In this document: one piece after another, positions 23,266 through 31,034 of the stretch
How positions within the stretch are numbered: the stretch's first letter is position 1
Layout of the letters: each line of letters opens with the position of its first letter
Assembly (NCBI GenBank): GCA_044340025.1
Contig: JBIIUJ010000011.1
Span: 1 to 33,875, forward strand
Source: JBIIUJ01 sp044340025
Lineage (GTDB): Bacteria; Pseudomonadota; Alphaproteobacteria; Caulobacterales; Aquidulcibacteraceae
Direction of reading: 5' to 3'
Length of the DNA: 33,875 bases
Program-made: the position numbers and the translations under genes
Notes under the pieces: model-generated
Database searches by the model: none
Seen by the model: the letters and a program-made list of their open reading frames with translations, nothing else
What the model was told of the DNA's origin: nothing

Positions 23266-24056
23266 GCTGCGGGCCCCTGCAGCGCGGCGACCATGGCCAC
23301 CAGGTTGGGCTGGCCGGTATGGGCAGTGACGCCGCCATCGGCCACCCAAGCCGCGCCCGTCACATAACTGGCCCAGTCGCTCGCCAGAAAGGCGATGACT
23401 GGCGCGATCTCCTCTGGCCTCGCCGCGCGGCCAAGCGGGATGGCCCGCTCCCAGGCCTTTTGCGCGCCGGGGATGGCGAGCGCGGGCGCCACCGCTGGCG
23501 TATCGATCAGGCCCGGGCAGACGCAATTCACCCGGATGCCCTCGCGCGCATGATCGATCGCGAGCGTGCGGGTATAATTGATCACCCCGCCCTTTGCGGC
23601 GTTGTAGGCGGCGAAGCCATAATCTCCTGCCAGCCCGGAGATCGAGGCGGTGTTGACGATCGCCCCGCCGCCGCGCGCCCGCAGGGCGGGGATGGCGGCG
23701 CGGGCGGAGTAGAACACGCTGTCGAGATTGATGGCGATCAGCCGGGACCATTCGGAGGGCGCAAGGTCTGGCGTCAGGCCGATACCGCCGGCGCCGGCGT
23801 TGGCGATCATGACATCAAGCCCGCCGAAGCGTTGCACGCAGGCCGCCACCAGCGCATCCATCGCGGCCGGGTCTGTGACGTCTGCTGCGAAAAAGGCCGC
23901 GCCAAGCTCCGCAGCAAGCGAAGCCCCGCCTTCGGCGTTGATGTCGGAGAGCATGAGGCTCGCGCCCGCTCTGGCAAGGAGCCGGGCTGTCGCCGCCCCG
24001 ATGCCGGAAGCTGCGCCCGTGACGATGACGGCCTTGCCGTCGAACCTGATCTGCAT
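23262..24056 (-). CDS. SDR family NAD-dependent oxidoreductase (possible fucose dehydrogenase)
   Basis: A classical short-chain dehydrogenase of 264 residues. TGAASGIG is at 13-20, Asp38 after beta-strand 2 suggests NAD, NAG is at 86-88, and the catalytic Ser, Tyr151 and Lys155 (YNAAK) are present. The frame is open to 24098, but ATG 24056 has a strong ribosome site GGGGAG and begins directly before the Rossmann fold. It heads the operon with the fucosidase. Sugar 1-dehydrogenases of this family start the non-phosphorylating fucose pathway, so oxidation of L-fucose is a reasonable guess from context, not a demonstrated activity. Confidence 0.92.
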   Translation of the reverse strand: MQIRFDGKAVIVTGAASGIGAATARLLARAGASLMLSDINAEGGASLAAELGAAFFAADVTDPAAMDALVAACVQRFGGLDVMIANAGAGGIGLTPDLAPSEWSRLIAINLDSVFYSARAAIPALRARGGGAIVNTASISGLAGDYGFAAYNAAKGGVINYTRTLAIDHAREGIRVNCVCPGLIDTPAVAPALAIPGAQKAWERAIPLGRAARPEEIAPVIAFLASDWASYVTGAAWVADGGVTAHTGQPNLVAMVAALQGPAA

Positions 24057-24183
24057 CGCGCTCCCCGCCCTTTTGTGATTGAGCGCGATTGTGGCCAAGC
24101 GTGTGGTTTCGGCAAGGGCGAATGGCCCCGATCGCCGTCACCGCGAAGGCCGGGAATCCAGCCAGAATGGCTGGTTGCTTGCC

Positions 24184-24879
24184 TTACAACACGCCGTCAT
24201 CCATCCAGCGGCCCACCATGCGCTCCAGCACCCGGGCCAGGAAAACGAAGAGGTCGGTCGCATCGTCGGGCCGAAAGGCCTGCGGGTCGCGCGCGGCGAG
24301 GGCGAACACGCCGACCACGCCTTCGGCGCCCAGGCTGAGCCGCGCCATCGCCTCGGACCGCAGGAAGGGTGCGTTCTCGCCATAGAGCCAGCGCCGATCA
24401 CGGTCGATGGGGCCGATCAGCACGCCTTGCGGATCGGGGATCAGCTTTTCCACCCGCGCGCCGAAGGGGCAGAGCGCCTCGCCTGCGCCGCGCGGGGCCC
24501 CGAACTGCACCGTGGCGGCGTCCGCGCCCAGCATCGGGGCGATCTCGGCGTCCAGCTTTTCAGCGAAAGCGTAAGGGTCGGGCGCCTCCAGCGCCACCAG
24601 CACCGCGGCCTGCGTGCGCGCCAACGCCTGCGCATTCGCCTCTGCGGTGTCGATGATCCAGCGGGCGCGATGCTCGAGCGTTCGGGTGCGGGCGGCCAGC
24701 CGGTCGCGCGCCAGATCGGCGATGGAGACCACCGTCTCGTTTCGGCTGGAACCGGCGATGGCATGCAGAAGCTCGGGATCGTCGCGCACAAACTCCGGAT
24801 GGCACATCAGAAAGTCGCGCAAGTCATCCTGATCGAAGCTGTCATCGGCCCTGTAGGCCCGGCTGTCCGGCGCGTGCAT
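24184..24879 (-). CDS. DUF484 family protein (GAF-like)
   Basis: A 231-residue cytoplasmic protein. It begins with the DUF484 pattern LRDFLMCHPEFVRDDPELL, followed by SIADLARDRLAARTRTLEHR (helical linker) and a GAF-like domain (LIGPIDRDRRWLYGENAPFLRSEAMARLSLG-type core, then GVVGVFALAARDPQAF). Biochemical function of the family is not established. The frame is open to 24948, but ATG 24879 has GGGGGATCAGG upstream and matches the family N-terminus. It is divergent from guaB, sharing a 125-base gap with possible CtrA-type half sites. Confidence 0.87.
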   Translation of the reverse strand: MHAPDSRAYRADDSFDQDDLRDFLMCHPEFVRDDPELLHAIAGSSRNETVVSIADLARDRLAARTRTLEHRARWIIDTAEANAQALARTQAAVLVALEAPDPYAFAEKLDAEIAPMLGADAATVQFGAPRGAGEALCPFGARVEKLIPDPQGVLIGPIDRDRRWLYGENAPFLRSEAMARLSLGAEGVVGVFALAARDPQAFRPDDATDLFVFLARVLERMVGRWMDDGVL

Positions 24880-24901
24880 CCTGATCCCCCGTTGTCGGCC
24901 C

Positions 24902-24924
24902 ATGGTTAATGCGGCTGGGGTTAA
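24902..24924 (-). promoter_or_regulatory. Possible CtrA half sites between DUF484 and guaB
   Basis: On the minus strand TTAACCAT (24909-24902) matches the CtrA half motif, and TTAACCCC lies at 24924-24917. The two TTAA words are 11 bases apart, not the 7 of a full CtrA box. They are 23 bases or more upstream of the DUF484 start. Weak evidence. Confidence 0.25.
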
Positions 24925-24969
24925 GCAAGGCTTGCCAGGCGCGGACACCGTGAACCTTGCGTGACGCGG

Positions 24970-24998
24970 TTGACTTCGCGGTGGAGCCTCCCCTATCA
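24970..24998 (+). promoter_or_regulatory. Promoter of guaB, predicted to give a leaderless mRNA
   Basis: TTGACT (24970-24975), a 17-base spacer, and CTATCA (24993-24998) match the alphaproteobacterial vegetative promoter well. The start point, expected about 7 bases after the -10 box, falls on the A of the guaB ATG at 25005. No Shine-Dalgarno sequence precedes that ATG, consistent with a leaderless transcript. Confidence 0.7.
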
Positions 24999-25004
24999 GC
25001 CGCC

Positions 25005-26495
25005 ATGGCGATCCTCACTGAAGCCCGCATCCGCGATGCGCTGACCTTTGATGACGTGCTGCTCCAACCCGGCGCGTCCGAAATCCTCCCCGCCCAGGCC
25101 GACGTGCGCACGAAACTGACGCGCGAAATCAGCCTGAACATCCCGCTCATCTCCTCAGCCATGGACACCGTGACCGAGGCGCGTCTGGCGATCGCCATGG
25201 CGCAGGCAGGCGGGCTCGGCGTCATTCACCGCAATCTCGATATCGCCGAGCAGGCCGAACAGGTCCGCCAGGTGAAGCGCTTCGAGAGCGGCATGGTGAT
25301 CAACCCGCTCACTGTCTTCCCGGACGCCACTGTGGGCGAAGTGCGCGCCATCAAGGCGGTGCGGGGTGTTTCCGGCTTTCCGGTGGTGGAACGCGGCAAG
25401 GACGGCAAACCCGGCCGGCTGGTCGGCATCGTCACCAACCGCGACATCCGCTTCGCCGAGGATTCCGAGCGCGTCTATGAAGTGATGACGCGGGAGAACC
25501 TCGTCACGCTGGCCGAGGGCGCCGATCAGGCGCAGGCTCGCAAGCTGCTGCACAAGCACCGGATCGAGCGTCTGATCGTGGTGGACGAGGCCTATCGCTG
25601 CGTCGGCCTCGTCACCGTCAAGGACATGGAAAAGGCCATCGCCTTCCCCAACGCCTGCAAGGACGAGCAGGGCCGGCTGCGCGTGGGCGCTGCTTCCACC
25701 GTGGGCGATGCCGGCTATGAGCGCTCCGAAGCGCTGCTGGATGCGGGCTGCGACGTGGTGGTGATCGACACCGCGCACGGCCACTCCCGCTCGGTGCTGG
25801 ACGCGGTGGAGCGGGTGAAGCGGTTGTCCAACCGGGCGCAGGTCGTGGCCGGCAATGTCGCCACCGCAGAGGCGGCCCGGGCCCTGATCGATTCAGGCGC
25901 GGACGCGATCAAGGTGGGCATCGGGCCGGGCTCGATCTGCACCACGCGGATCGTGGCGGGCGTGGGCGTGCCCCAGCTCACCGCCATCATGGATGCGGTG
26001 GAGGCCGCCCAAGCCACAGGCACGCCGGTGATCGCCGATGGCGGGATCAAATTCTCCGGCGATCTCGCCAAGGCCATCGCCGCTGGCGCGAGCGTGGCGA
26101 TGCTTGGCAGCCTGTTTGCCGGCACCGACGAGGCGCCCGGCGAGGTGTTTCTGTATCAGGGCCGCTCCTACAAGAGCTATCGCGGCATGGGCTCGCTCGG
26201 CGCGATGGCGCGGGGATCGGCCGACCGCTACTTCCAGAAGGAAGTGACGGATGCGATGAAACTGGTGCCAGAGGGCATCGAAGGCCGCGTCGCCTACAAG
26301 GGCCCGGTGGGGCCGATCATCCACCAGCTCGTCGGCGGCTTGCGCGCCGCGATGGGCTATACCGGTTCGGAAAGCATCGAGGCGCTGCAGAAAAACGCCC
26401 GCTTCGTGAAGATCACCGCCGCCGGCCTTCGCGAAAGCCACGTGCACGACGTGGCGATCACGCGCGAAGCGCCGAATTATCCTGTGGGCGGGTAA
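25005..26495 (+). CDS. guaB: GuaB, inosine-5'-monophosphate dehydrogenase
   Basis: The enzyme oxidises IMP to XMP with NAD+, the committing step of GMP synthesis, in the cytoplasm. The 496-residue protein begins with the family's DALTFDDVLLQPGASEILP and has two CBS domains (about 97-215, FPVVERGKDGKPGRLVGIVTNRDIRF and VVDEAYRCVGLVTVKDMEKA). The catalytic Cys312 lies in GIGPGSICTTR, with IADGGIKFSGDLAKA for phosphate binding and the flap YRGMGSLGAM. A GTG at 24957 would extend the frame by 16 residues, but that lies upstream of the predicted promoter start; ATG 25005 fits homologues. Length is normal. Confidence 0.98.
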   Translation: MAILTEARIRDALTFDDVLLQPGASEILPAQADVRTKLTREISLNIPLISSAMDTVTEARLAIAMAQAGGLGVIHRNLDIAEQAEQVRQVKRFESGMVINPLTVFPDATVGEVRAIKAVRGVSGFPVVERGKDGKPGRLVGIVTNRDIRFAEDSERVYEVMTRENLVTLAEGADQAQARKLLHKHRIERLIVVDEAYRCVGLVTVKDMEKAIAFPNACKDEQGRLRVGAASTVGDAGYERSEALLDAGCDVVVIDTAHGHSRSVLDAVERVKRLSNRAQVVAGNVATAEAARALIDSGADAIKVGIGPGSICTTRIVAGVGVPQLTAIMDAVEAAQATGTPVIADGGIKFSGDLAKAIAAGASVAMLGSLFAGTDEAPGEVFLYQGRSYKSYRGMGSLGAMARGSADRYFQKEVTDAMKLVPEGIEGRVAYKGPVGPIIHQLVGGLRAAMGYTGSESIEALQKNARFVKITAAGLRESHVHDVAITREAPNYPVGG

Positions 26496-26512
26496 AGCCG
26501 CCGCGCCACGCC

Positions 26513-26662
26513 CTAGCGGCCGATCCCCAGAAGCCAGAACATCCACAGCGTGCTGAGCGTAGCCGTCACGCCGCCAATGATGGCGATGCGGATCAATTCG
26601 GCGCGCTTGCGCTGGGCGATGGCGGGATTCTCGTCTGCGGAGGGCGAAGGCGTGCTGTTCAT
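26513..26662 (-). CDS. Small single-helix membrane protein (49 residues)
   Basis: A short frame reads MNSTPSPSADENPAIAQRKR, then a helix LIRIAIIGGVTATLSTLWMFWLL and ends GIGR. The polar, charged N-terminus followed by one clear transmembrane segment, a complete start and stop, and the position 17 bases after the convergent guaB make it a credible gene. AGCAGG lies 6 bases before the ATG. The family is unknown; positive charges just before the helix would put the N-terminus in the cytoplasm. Confidence 0.65.
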   Translation of the reverse strand: MNSTPSPSADENPAIAQRKRAELIRIAIIGGVTATLSTLWMFWLLGIGR

Positions 26663-26749
26663 GGCGACCTGCTCGTCAGGGGCAGAGCGCCCTGATCACG
26701 GACGAGTGAACCAGCAGCGCGGCAAGGCGGCACGTTAAATCGGGTTCAT

Positions 26750-26769
26750 CCGGCGGGGGTGGCCGCCGG
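26750..26769 (-). repeat. Inverted repeat after the FAD monooxygenase gene
   Basis: CCGGCGG (26750-26756), six bases, CCGCCGG (26763-26769): a perfect 7-bp hairpin 6 bases after the monooxygenase stop. No T run follows on the minus strand, so it is at best a weak terminator. Confidence 0.4.
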
Positions 26770-26775
26770 CGCCCC

Positions 26776-27987
26776 TCAAGCGACCGCCTCTTCGCGCTCC
26801 CGCGACCGATACATCGATTGTGTGAGGAGATAGTCGCGGCGGCGGTCGGGATCGGCGGCGATTGCAGAGAGTTCCGCCTGATGCCGGGCCTGAGCGTCGG
26901 GCGAGCGGTCTTCCATCGCCTTCTTGTTCCGGATTGTCTGGGCCTGCACGAATTCGGTGCAGATCGTGCGGCGCTGGCGCTCATAGCGCGCAAGCAGCGC
27001 TTCGCCGTCGGCGCCATCCTTCAGGATCGCGCGCAGCTTGTCGGTCAGGTTCCAGACATCATGGATGCCTGAATTCATGCCCAGCCCGCCCAACGGATTG
27101 TTGAGGTGCGCGGCGTCGCCTGCCAGCATCACGCGCCCATGCGTCCAGGTCTTGGCCACGCGCTGGTGCACCTTGTAGATCGTGCGGTGGTCGGTCTCGA
27201 TGGCGGCGCCGTCGCCCATCAGTCCATCGAAGACCGCCTTCTTCTTCGCGTCGGATTTCAGCTCCGCATCGCAATCGCCCTCGCCCACCGGCACGAGCAC
27301 CCGCCATACCGACGGCGTTTTGAGCAGCACCTGCCACTCCTGCGGATCGGCGACATAGTTTACATACGCCAGCCCAGGCAGGTGGCTCTCGATGGGATAA
27401 TCCGTCGAGAGGCAAAGGAACCGCTCGGGGTAGGTGAAGCCCTCAAACTCCACATTCAGCCATTTGCGGATGATGCTGTTACCGCCGTCGCAGGCGATCA
27501 GATAGTCGCAGCGCAGTTGTTCGATCGCGTAGGGCGTTTCCGCCCAGACCGTGACCCCACCGGCGTCCTGCTCGAACGCCACGACGCGGTGGGCGAACAG
27601 CGTCTCGCCATGAGGATGATCGGCGACACGGCCGGCGCACATTTCGGCGAGCTTCCACTGCTCGCACTGCAGGCGATAGGGATGCGGGGTCAGATCGCCA
27701 AGCTCGGACAGGTCGAAGTCGATGTGTTCGCCGGTGCGCCGGTTGCGATATTGATAGACCGGCGCCTTCAGGCCGCGGGCGATCATCTCTGTGACAAGGC
27801 CCAGCTCCTCCATCATCTCCAATGTCGGCGGATGAAAAGTGGACGCCCGCAGATCCAGGGCGCATGTCGGCCCGGATTCGAGCAGGATCACGTCGATCCC
27901 CATTTCCGCCAGCCTGAAGGCCGCGACACCGCCCACGGGGCCCGCGCCTGCTACAATCACCTGGGTCCGCTTCACGCCCGTCGCCAT
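26776..27987 (-). CDS. FAD-dependent monooxygenase (class A aromatic hydroxylase family)
   Basis: A 403-residue flavoprotein of the para-hydroxybenzoate hydroxylase family, which uses NAD(P)H and O2 to hydroxylate a substrate. GAGPVG (14-19) with Glu37 binds the FAD adenosine part, the DG motif is at 167-168 (IACDGGNSIIRK), and the GD motif is GRVMLAGDAAHLNNPLGGLGMNSG (Asp291). The sequence around FHPPTLEMMEELGL and the overall length resemble 3-(3-hydroxyphenyl)propionate hydroxylase-type enzymes, but the substrate is not determined. GGAG lies 8 bases before the start. It lies 124 bases after the glycosyltransferase gene on the same strand and may have its own promoter. Confidence 0.93.
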   Translation of the reverse strand: MATGVKRTQVIVAGAGPVGGVAAFRLAEMGIDVILLESGPTCALDLRASTFHPPTLEMMEELGLVTEMIARGLKAPVYQYRNRRTGEHIDFDLSELGDLTPHPYRLQCEQWKLAEMCAGRVADHPHGETLFAHRVVAFEQDAGGVTVWAETPYAIEQLRCDYLIACDGGNSIIRKWLNVEFEGFTYPERFLCLSTDYPIESHLPGLAYVNYVADPQEWQVLLKTPSVWRVLVPVGEGDCDAELKSDAKKKAVFDGLMGDGAAIETDHRTIYKVHQRVAKTWTHGRVMLAGDAAHLNNPLGGLGMNSGIHDVWNLTDKLRAILKDGADGEALLARYERQRRTICTEFVQAQTIRNKKAMEDRSPDAQARHQAELSAIAADPDRRRDYLLTQSMYRSREREEAVA

Positions 27988-28111
27988 CGCCTACGCTCCA
28001 TCCCGGCAAGAGCATGGTTGGCGCGCGCGGCAAAACCAGCGCAGACGCCGGGATGACCGCGTGGCGACGCTCAAGGCTCTGCGCGCATGTGTTCGTAGTC
28101 CGGGCAATGGA

Positions 28112-29191
28112 TCAGGTCGCCGGCTTGGCCCGGCGGATGCGGCGGAAGCGGCGCCAGAAGCGGCGCTTCTCGACGGGGGGAAGCGGCTCGAGGTTGCGGT
28201 AGAATTCCTCCGCGCACGCACGCCACGAAAAGCGTTCTCCGTGGGCGCGGGCGTCCGCTCGCGAGAGCTTCAGCGCCTCCAGACAGGCGATACGCAGATC
28301 CTCGTGAACCACGCCCGCGCCGGAGCCCGGAATGACATCCTTGGGCCCCGGAGCGGGGAAGGCCGCGACCGGCGTGCCAGTCGCCATCGCCTCCAGCAGC
28401 ACCAGGCCGAACGTGTCGGTCAGGCTTGGGAAGACAAAGACGTCGGCGTCGGCGTAGGCGCGGGCGAGTTCATCACCGAACATCGCGCCGGGAAACCGCG
28501 CCTGCGGATAGCGTTCCATCAGTTCGGCGCGCTGCGGCCCATCCCCGATCACGAGCTTGGAGCCTGGCAGATCGGCCTTGAGAAACGCCTCGACATTCTT
28601 CTCCACCGCCACCCGGCCGACATAGACAAACACCGGGGGCGGCAGGTCCGGGAACAGGCCGCCGTCGATCCCCCGCTTGTCGGGGTGGAACAGGTCGGTG
28701 TCGACGCCCCGGCTCCACGCCGCCAGATTCTTGAATCCATGGGACGCCAGTTCGTCGCGCATGCTTTGGGTGGCGACCATGATCCGCCCGCTCATGTCGT
28801 GAAACCAGCGCATGTAGGCGTATCCCCAGGCGGTAGGCAGCGGGAACCGCGCCGAGACATATTCGGGAAAGCGCGTGTGATAGCTGGTGGAGAAGGGAAA
28901 CCTCAGCTTGATGCAAAGCGCGCGGGCGGCCAGGCCGAGCGTCCCCTCGGTGGCGATATGCACGGCCTCCGGCTCGAAGGCGTGAAAGCGGCGCGCGATC
29001 GCCTTGTCCGGGAAGAGCGCCAGCTTGATCTCGGGATAGGTGATCAACGGCATGGTGCGGAACCCATCGCCCGGGGTGACCGTCTCGACCTGGTGGCCCA
29101 TCGCGCGCAGTTCCGCGATCGTGCGCGTGAGGGTGCGCACCACGCCATTCACCTGCGGCTCCCAGGCGTCGGTGACGATCATGATCCGCAT
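28112..29191 (-). CDS. Glycosyltransferase family 4 protein (GT-B fold)
   Basis: A 359-residue enzyme with the GT4 pattern: MRIMIVTDAWEPQVNGVVRT at the N-terminus (acceptor domain), TEGTLGLAARALC, SYHTRFPEYV, then the nucleotide-sugar domain with FVYVGRVAVEKN, VIGDGPQRAEL and the E-X7-E type motif in FPSLTDTFGLVLLEAMATGTPV. It resembles the alpha-mannosyltransferase and SQD2-like branch, suggesting transfer of a sugar to a lipid at the membrane; donor and acceptor are unknown. The basic C-terminal tail (EKRRFWRRFRRIRR) could bind acidic membrane lipids. The start has GAGGGG upstream. It lies 69 bases downstream of the NifU-like gene. Confidence 0.92.
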   Translation of the reverse strand: MRIMIVTDAWEPQVNGVVRTLTRTIAELRAMGHQVETVTPGDGFRTMPLITYPEIKLALFPDKAIARRFHAFEPEAVHIATEGTLGLAARALCIKLRFPFSTSYHTRFPEYVSARFPLPTAWGYAYMRWFHDMSGRIMVATQSMRDELASHGFKNLAAWSRGVDTDLFHPDKRGIDGGLFPDLPPPVFVYVGRVAVEKNVEAFLKADLPGSKLVIGDGPQRAELMERYPQARFPGAMFGDELARAYADADVFVFPSLTDTFGLVLLEAMATGTPVAAFPAPGPKDVIPGSGAGVVHEDLRIACLEALKLSRADARAHGERFSWRACAEEFYRNLEPLPPVEKRRFWRRFRRIRRAKPAT

Positions 29192-29260
29192 CGATTCCCC
29201 TCAAACCGGTCCTTGCCGGGACCCTTACCACGCGGGGAGCACGCGGAAAGAGCCCGACAG

Positions 29261-29686
29261 TCAGCGGATCTGCTCGGCGGCCTCTGCGGCGGCCTCGAAG
29301 GCCAGCAGCGTGCTGGCGTGCCGGCTGGGATAGTCGCGCACGCCTTCGAGGTGTCGAAGCTCCCAGAACCGGCCCGCAGGCGGCGGCCCCGCCTGCTTCA
29401 ACATCGCGCGGAGCTGATCGCGCGCTTCGACAAGCTCCTCGGCCGTCGCCCCCACCGCGTTCATGGCCAGAACTGCAGCGCTTGCCTGACCCAGCGCACA
29501 GGCCTTGGGCTCGACCGCGATGGCGCTGACCTTGCCGCCTTCAAATGCGATATCGACCGTGACGACCGAACCACAAAGCTTCGAGACCTTCGTGGCGCTT
29601 CCGGCCGGCGCGGGCAGACGGCCGACATGAGGAATGTCGGCCGCCAACTCGAGCACGCGGGGATGATAGAGATCGCCGAAAGACAT
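29261..29686 (-). CDS. NifU/IscU-like iron-sulfur scaffold family protein
   Basis: A 141-residue protein of the NifU N-terminal (IscU) fold. Recognisable parts are FGDLYHPRVLELAADIPHVGRL, KLCGSVVTVDIAFEGGKVSAI (Cys38) and KACALGQASAAVLA (Cys63). In IscU the third cluster ligand is a Cys in an HCSML-type motif; here the equivalent RHASTLL has Ala124. With two of three ligands it may bind a cluster differently or do something else. The frame continues upstream into the thiolase gene; ATG 29686 fits the family start, although the ribosome site is poor. It is 29 bases after the thiolase stop, so the two probably share a transcript. Confidence 0.85.
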   Translation of the reverse strand: MSFGDLYHPRVLELAADIPHVGRLPAPAGSATKVSKLCGSVVTVDIAFEGGKVSAIAVEPKACALGQASAAVLAMNAVGATAEELVEARDQLRAMLKQAGPPPAGRFWELRHLEGVRDYPSRHASTLLAFEAAAEAAEQIR

Positions 29687-29715
29687 TCTGGTGAGATAGG
29701 GCGTCGTGTGCGTCC

Positions 29716-30900
29716 TCAGTAGATCTCGAACAGGCCCGCTGCGCCCATGCCGCCGCCGACGCACATGGTCACGACGCCCAGTTTCGCCCCGCGGCGCTTG
29801 CCCTCCAGCAACAGATGCCCGGTGCAGCGCGCGCCGGTCATGCCATAAGGGTGACCAATCGCGATGGACCCGCCATTGACGTTGTATTTTTCCGGGTCGA
29901 TGCCCAGCGTATCGCGGCAATACAGACACTGGCTGGCGAACGCCTCGTTCAGCTCCCACAGGTCGATGTCATCAACCGTGAGGCCATGGCGCTCCAGCAA
30001 CCGGGGCACTGCGAAAACCGGCCCGATGCCCATCTCATCGGGCGCGCAGCCGGCCACGGCAAATCCCCGGAACGCGCCGAGCGGCGCAAGACCGCGCTTT
30101 TCGGCTTCACTGCGCTCCATCAAGACCAGCGCGGCCGCGCCATCGGAGAGTTGGCTCGCGTTGCCTGCCGTCACGAACTTGCCGGGCCCCTTCACAGGCT
30201 GAAGCGAAGCCAGGCCCTCTGGCGTGGTATCCGGCCGGTTGCACTCGTCGCGATCGACCACGACCTCCACCATCGTCTCCTCGCCGGTCGCCTTGTCCAC
30301 CTTCTTCATCCGGGCGGCCATCGGCACGATTTCATCGGCGAAGAGGTTGGCCTGCTGAGCGGCGGCGATGCGCTGCTGGCTGCGCAAGGCATATTCGTCC
30401 TGGGAGTCACGGCTGACGCCGTAGCGCTCGGCCACGATGTCTGCGGTGTCGATCATCGCCATCCAGAGGTCGGGCCGGGTCTTCATCAGCTTCTCTTCGG
30501 TGAAGTGATGCATGTTCATGTGGCCGCCGAACTGGACCAGCGAGATGCTCTCCACCCCGCCCGCGACCGCCACGCTGGCGCCATCCCGGATATAGCCGGC
30601 GGCCATGGCGATCGCCTGAAGGCCGGAGGAGCAGAAACGGTTGATCGTCACGCCTGAGGTCGTGACCGGAAGGCCTGCCCAAAGCGCCGCATTACGCGCC
30701 ACATTGTGCCCGGTCGCCCCTTCGGGATTGCCGGAGCCGAGGAAGACGTCTTCCACCTCCGCCGCGTCGATCCCGGCGCGCGCCACGGCATGCTGGATGG
30801 CATGCCCGGCCATCGCGGCGCCGTGTGTCTGGTTGAAGCCGCCTCGGAGCGACTTGGCGAGGCCTGTGCGGGCGGTGGATACAATAACGGCGTCGCGCAT
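29716..30900 (-). CDS. Thiolase (acetyl-CoA C-acyltransferase)
   Basis: A 394-residue thiolase that cleaves 3-ketoacyl-CoA with CoA, or condenses acetyl-CoA. The nucleophile Cys90 lies in TINRFCSSGLQAI, NEAFA is present, His350 lies in GHPYGMTGAR and the second active-site Cys380 in TMCVGGGMGAAGLFE. Its length, start (GGGAG 8 bases before the ATG) and motifs are normal. The closest general type is the degradative FadA-like group. Proximity to an acyl-CoA dehydrogenase 11 kb away does not prove a shared pathway. It appears to be the first gene of the co-directional minus-strand series ending at 26513. Confidence 0.95.
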   Translation of the reverse strand: MRDAVIVSTARTGLAKSLRGGFNQTHGAAMAGHAIQHAVARAGIDAAEVEDVFLGSGNPEGATGHNVARNAALWAGLPVTTSGVTINRFCSSGLQAIAMAAGYIRDGASVAVAGGVESISLVQFGGHMNMHHFTEEKLMKTRPDLWMAMIDTADIVAERYGVSRDSQDEYALRSQQRIAAAQQANLFADEIVPMAARMKKVDKATGEETMVEVVVDRDECNRPDTTPEGLASLQPVKGPGKFVTAGNASQLSDGAAALVLMERSEAEKRGLAPLGAFRGFAVAGCAPDEMGIGPVFAVPRLLERHGLTVDDIDLWELNEAFASQCLYCRDTLGIDPEKYNVNGGSIAIGHPYGMTGARCTGHLLLEGKRRGAKLGVVTMCVGGGMGAAGLFEIY

Positions 30901-31034
30901 GATGGGGCTCCCGATAGCTGGTCTTGTCTGGGCGGCACTAAAGGCGGCGCGGGCCGGACAAGCAAGCGGGCCCGCGCCTTTTCAGCGCCGGGAAAGTCGG
31001 CCAGAAACAGACTGCGGCGCCCAGGGAGCCCTCG

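Noticed and set aside
20539..23367. Two long plus-strand open frames opposite the GPH carrier and fucosidase
   Set aside because: Arg/His/Gly-rich translations with no recognisable domain, opposite two well-supported genes.
23266..23751. N-terminal extension of the fucosidase
   Set aside because: It is a shadow of the SDR gene; the ATGA overlap gives a natural start at 23265 directly before the GH29 domain.
27839..29722. 627-codon open frame on the plus strand
   Set aside because: It runs antisense to the monooxygenase start, the glycosyltransferase and the NifU-like gene, all of which have family motifs. Long antisense frames are common at this base composition.
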